The position numbers were made by a program, and so were the translations under genes. Positions 63,171 through 64,000 of a DNA stretch of 64,000 nt are shown here, piece after piece. Positions within the stretch are counted from its first letter, which is position 1; every line of letters starts with the position of its first letter. This stretch comes from Wenzhouxiangella sp. AB-CW3 (GTDB lineage: Bacteria; Pseudomonadota; Gammaproteobacteria; Xanthomonadales; Wenzhouxiangellaceae): NCBI RefSeq assembly GCF_014725735.1, contig NZ_CP061368.1, positions 3,735,225-3,799,224 of the forward strand. Reading direction: 5' to 3'. The notes beneath the pieces are model-generated. The model was not told the origin of the DNA. It made no database searches and saw only the letters and a list, made by a program, of their open reading frames with translations.

Positions 63171-63228
63171 ACGCTGGACATAACCGGCGCCCGCGAAGCG
63201 GGCGTCCGAGTTGATGGATCTGTTAGGC
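63171..63228 (-). repeat. attC of the beta-lactamase cassette, interrupted by intron copy 3
   Basis: On the minus strand R'' is GCCTAAC (63228-63222, perfect RYYYAAC), followed by CAACTCGGACGCCCGC, TTC, GCGGGCGCCGG, CCAGC and GT. With the TATGC beyond the intron it forms a 63-base attC. It lies 10 bases after the beta-lactamase stop. Confidence 0.85.
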
Positions 63229-63238
63229 TCGAAGGTAC

Positions 63239-64000
63239 TCACAGCACGCCCAGTGCCTTCAGACTTGCCATGCCTAGTTGGACACGTTTACCAGCATCAG
63301 ATGGTTGATGAATATCCATGTTCATCGCAAAGGTGAACAAGCTATCCTCTTTCTCGACCCAGCCAACCCACCACCCGATGCCAGGTTCCGGCGCGTTTTC
63401 CCAGCCCGTCTTGCCATAGAGCTTCCAGCCCTCCCCCTGCTCAAGGAGCACGATTTCTCGGACGGCAGACTGAAGCTTTGCGGAGATTGGGAGCTGATTC
63501 CGCGCCAATCGCAGCAGAAACTCGGTTTGTTCGATGGCACTGATCTCAAGGGGGCCATCTAGCCAGAACCTATCGACACTAGCGCCAATATCGTTGTTGC
63601 CGAAATCCAGACTGGCGAGATTCTTGCGCATTGACTCGGTGCCGATGCGCCGGGCCAGCTCCTGATACACGGGGACATTGGAAGCGGTGATGGCCTCCCT
63701 CAGCCCCATGTCCTTTTCCCACGCCTTGATGACCTGTGGCTGGCCGCCGTATGGTAGCACTTCGTCCACACTTTCAACGGCTCCGACGGAAAGCCCGATA
63801 AGACTGTTGGGAATCTTGAAAGTGGAGGCAGGCACAAAGCGTGTTTTGGCTCTTGACTGGTTATAGCCCGAGAAACTGCCGGTAGCTGCGTCAAGTAGGA
63901 CAAAGGTACCCGTGACTTCGGCGTCTCGGAACAAGCCTTCAATCTCCGTGCTTTCCTTCCAGCTGGAGGAACAGCCAGAAAGTCCAATGGAGAAGATTAG
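63239..64000 (-). CDS. Class D (OXA-type) beta-lactamase, 5' end outside the window
   Basis: The frame is open to base 64000 (254 codons), so the start lies outside. It shows the class D motifs: STFK with the active serine, SNV, FGN (a known variant of YGN), WLDGPL, KTGWENAP and WWVGWVE. The visible N-terminus (IFSIGLSGCSSS) has a lipobox, so the enzyme may be a membrane-anchored lipoprotein. It is a gene cassette with its own attC. Substrate range cannot be predicted. Confidence 0.92.
   Translation of the reverse strand, partial: LIFSIGLSGCSSSWKESTEIEGLFRDAEVTGTFVLLDAATGSFSGYNQSRAKTRFVPASTFKIPNSLIGLSVGAVESVDEVLPYGGQPQVIKAWEKDMGLREAITASNVPVYQELARRIGTESMRKNLASLDFGNNDIGASVDRFWLDGPLEISAIEQTEFLLRLARNQLPISAKLQSAVREIVLLEQGEGWKLYGKTGWENAPEPGIGWWVGWVEKEDSLFTFAMNMDIHQPSDAGKRVQLGMASLKALGVL

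Noticed and set aside
1-64000. CRISPR arrays, tRNA and rRNA genes
   Set aside because: No regularly spaced direct repeats with unique spacers and no cloverleaf or rRNA sequence were recognised on reading. The only tandem repeats are the low-complexity tracts and the intron-cassette units.

Overview
The window reads as a high-GC gammaproteobacterial chromosome, most likely in the Xanthomonadales/Wenzhouxiangella neighbourhood. This is inferred from gene content, not from a marker gene: an FkbO/Hyg5/XanB2-type chorismatase, a TrpR-family gene fused transcriptionally to a complete his operon, speA/speE, and secreted proteins typical of this group. No rRNA, tRNA or CRISPR array was recognised.

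Bases 1-51300 are ordinary, densely packed chromosome. In order they hold: an MFS/spermidine-synthase fusion; speE and speA back to back; a dehydrogenase and an AGCS symporter; argS with a SPOR protein; a gamma carbonic anhydrase and an aldo/keto reductase; a slipin-NfeD-DUF4920 operon; a large subtilase; two ABC-2 export systems; a DUF1295 protein and a DMT transporter; a TrpR-like regulator with hisG-D-C-B-H-A-F-IE; creatininase and chorismatase genes; a PAS-PAS-GGDEF-EAL protein; an L,D-transpeptidase; an Lpp-like lipoprotein; an AsmA protein; a phosphodiesterase; an orphan solute-binding protein; and a CDGSH/glutamate-synthase fusion. Most operons use 4-bp ATGA overlaps, and many convergent gene pairs are separated by strong hairpins.

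Bases 51300-64000 are an accessory region with lower GC and no conserved synteny. They contain the distal part of an integron gene-cassette array read on the minus strand, so the integrase should lie to the right of base 64000. The cassettes include a class D beta-lactamase, a small secreted protein present twice, an apparently ORF-less cassette, a VOC protein and a DUF2007 protein. IS5 has split one gene. An ISL3 fragment has beheaded another gene and stops exactly at an attC site.

The most unusual structure is at 56669-63170. Three nearly identical group IIC introns, each with its own reverse transcriptase, sit in the R' core of consecutive attC sites. With the intervening cassette they form a tandem repeat of about 2332 bp. 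Removing an intron restores a perfect attC core (GT + TATGC gives GTTATGC). The three reverse-transcriptase genes differ at only one place, the conserved PQGG motif: intact in copy 3, Gly-to-Ser in copy 2 and frameshifted in copy 1.
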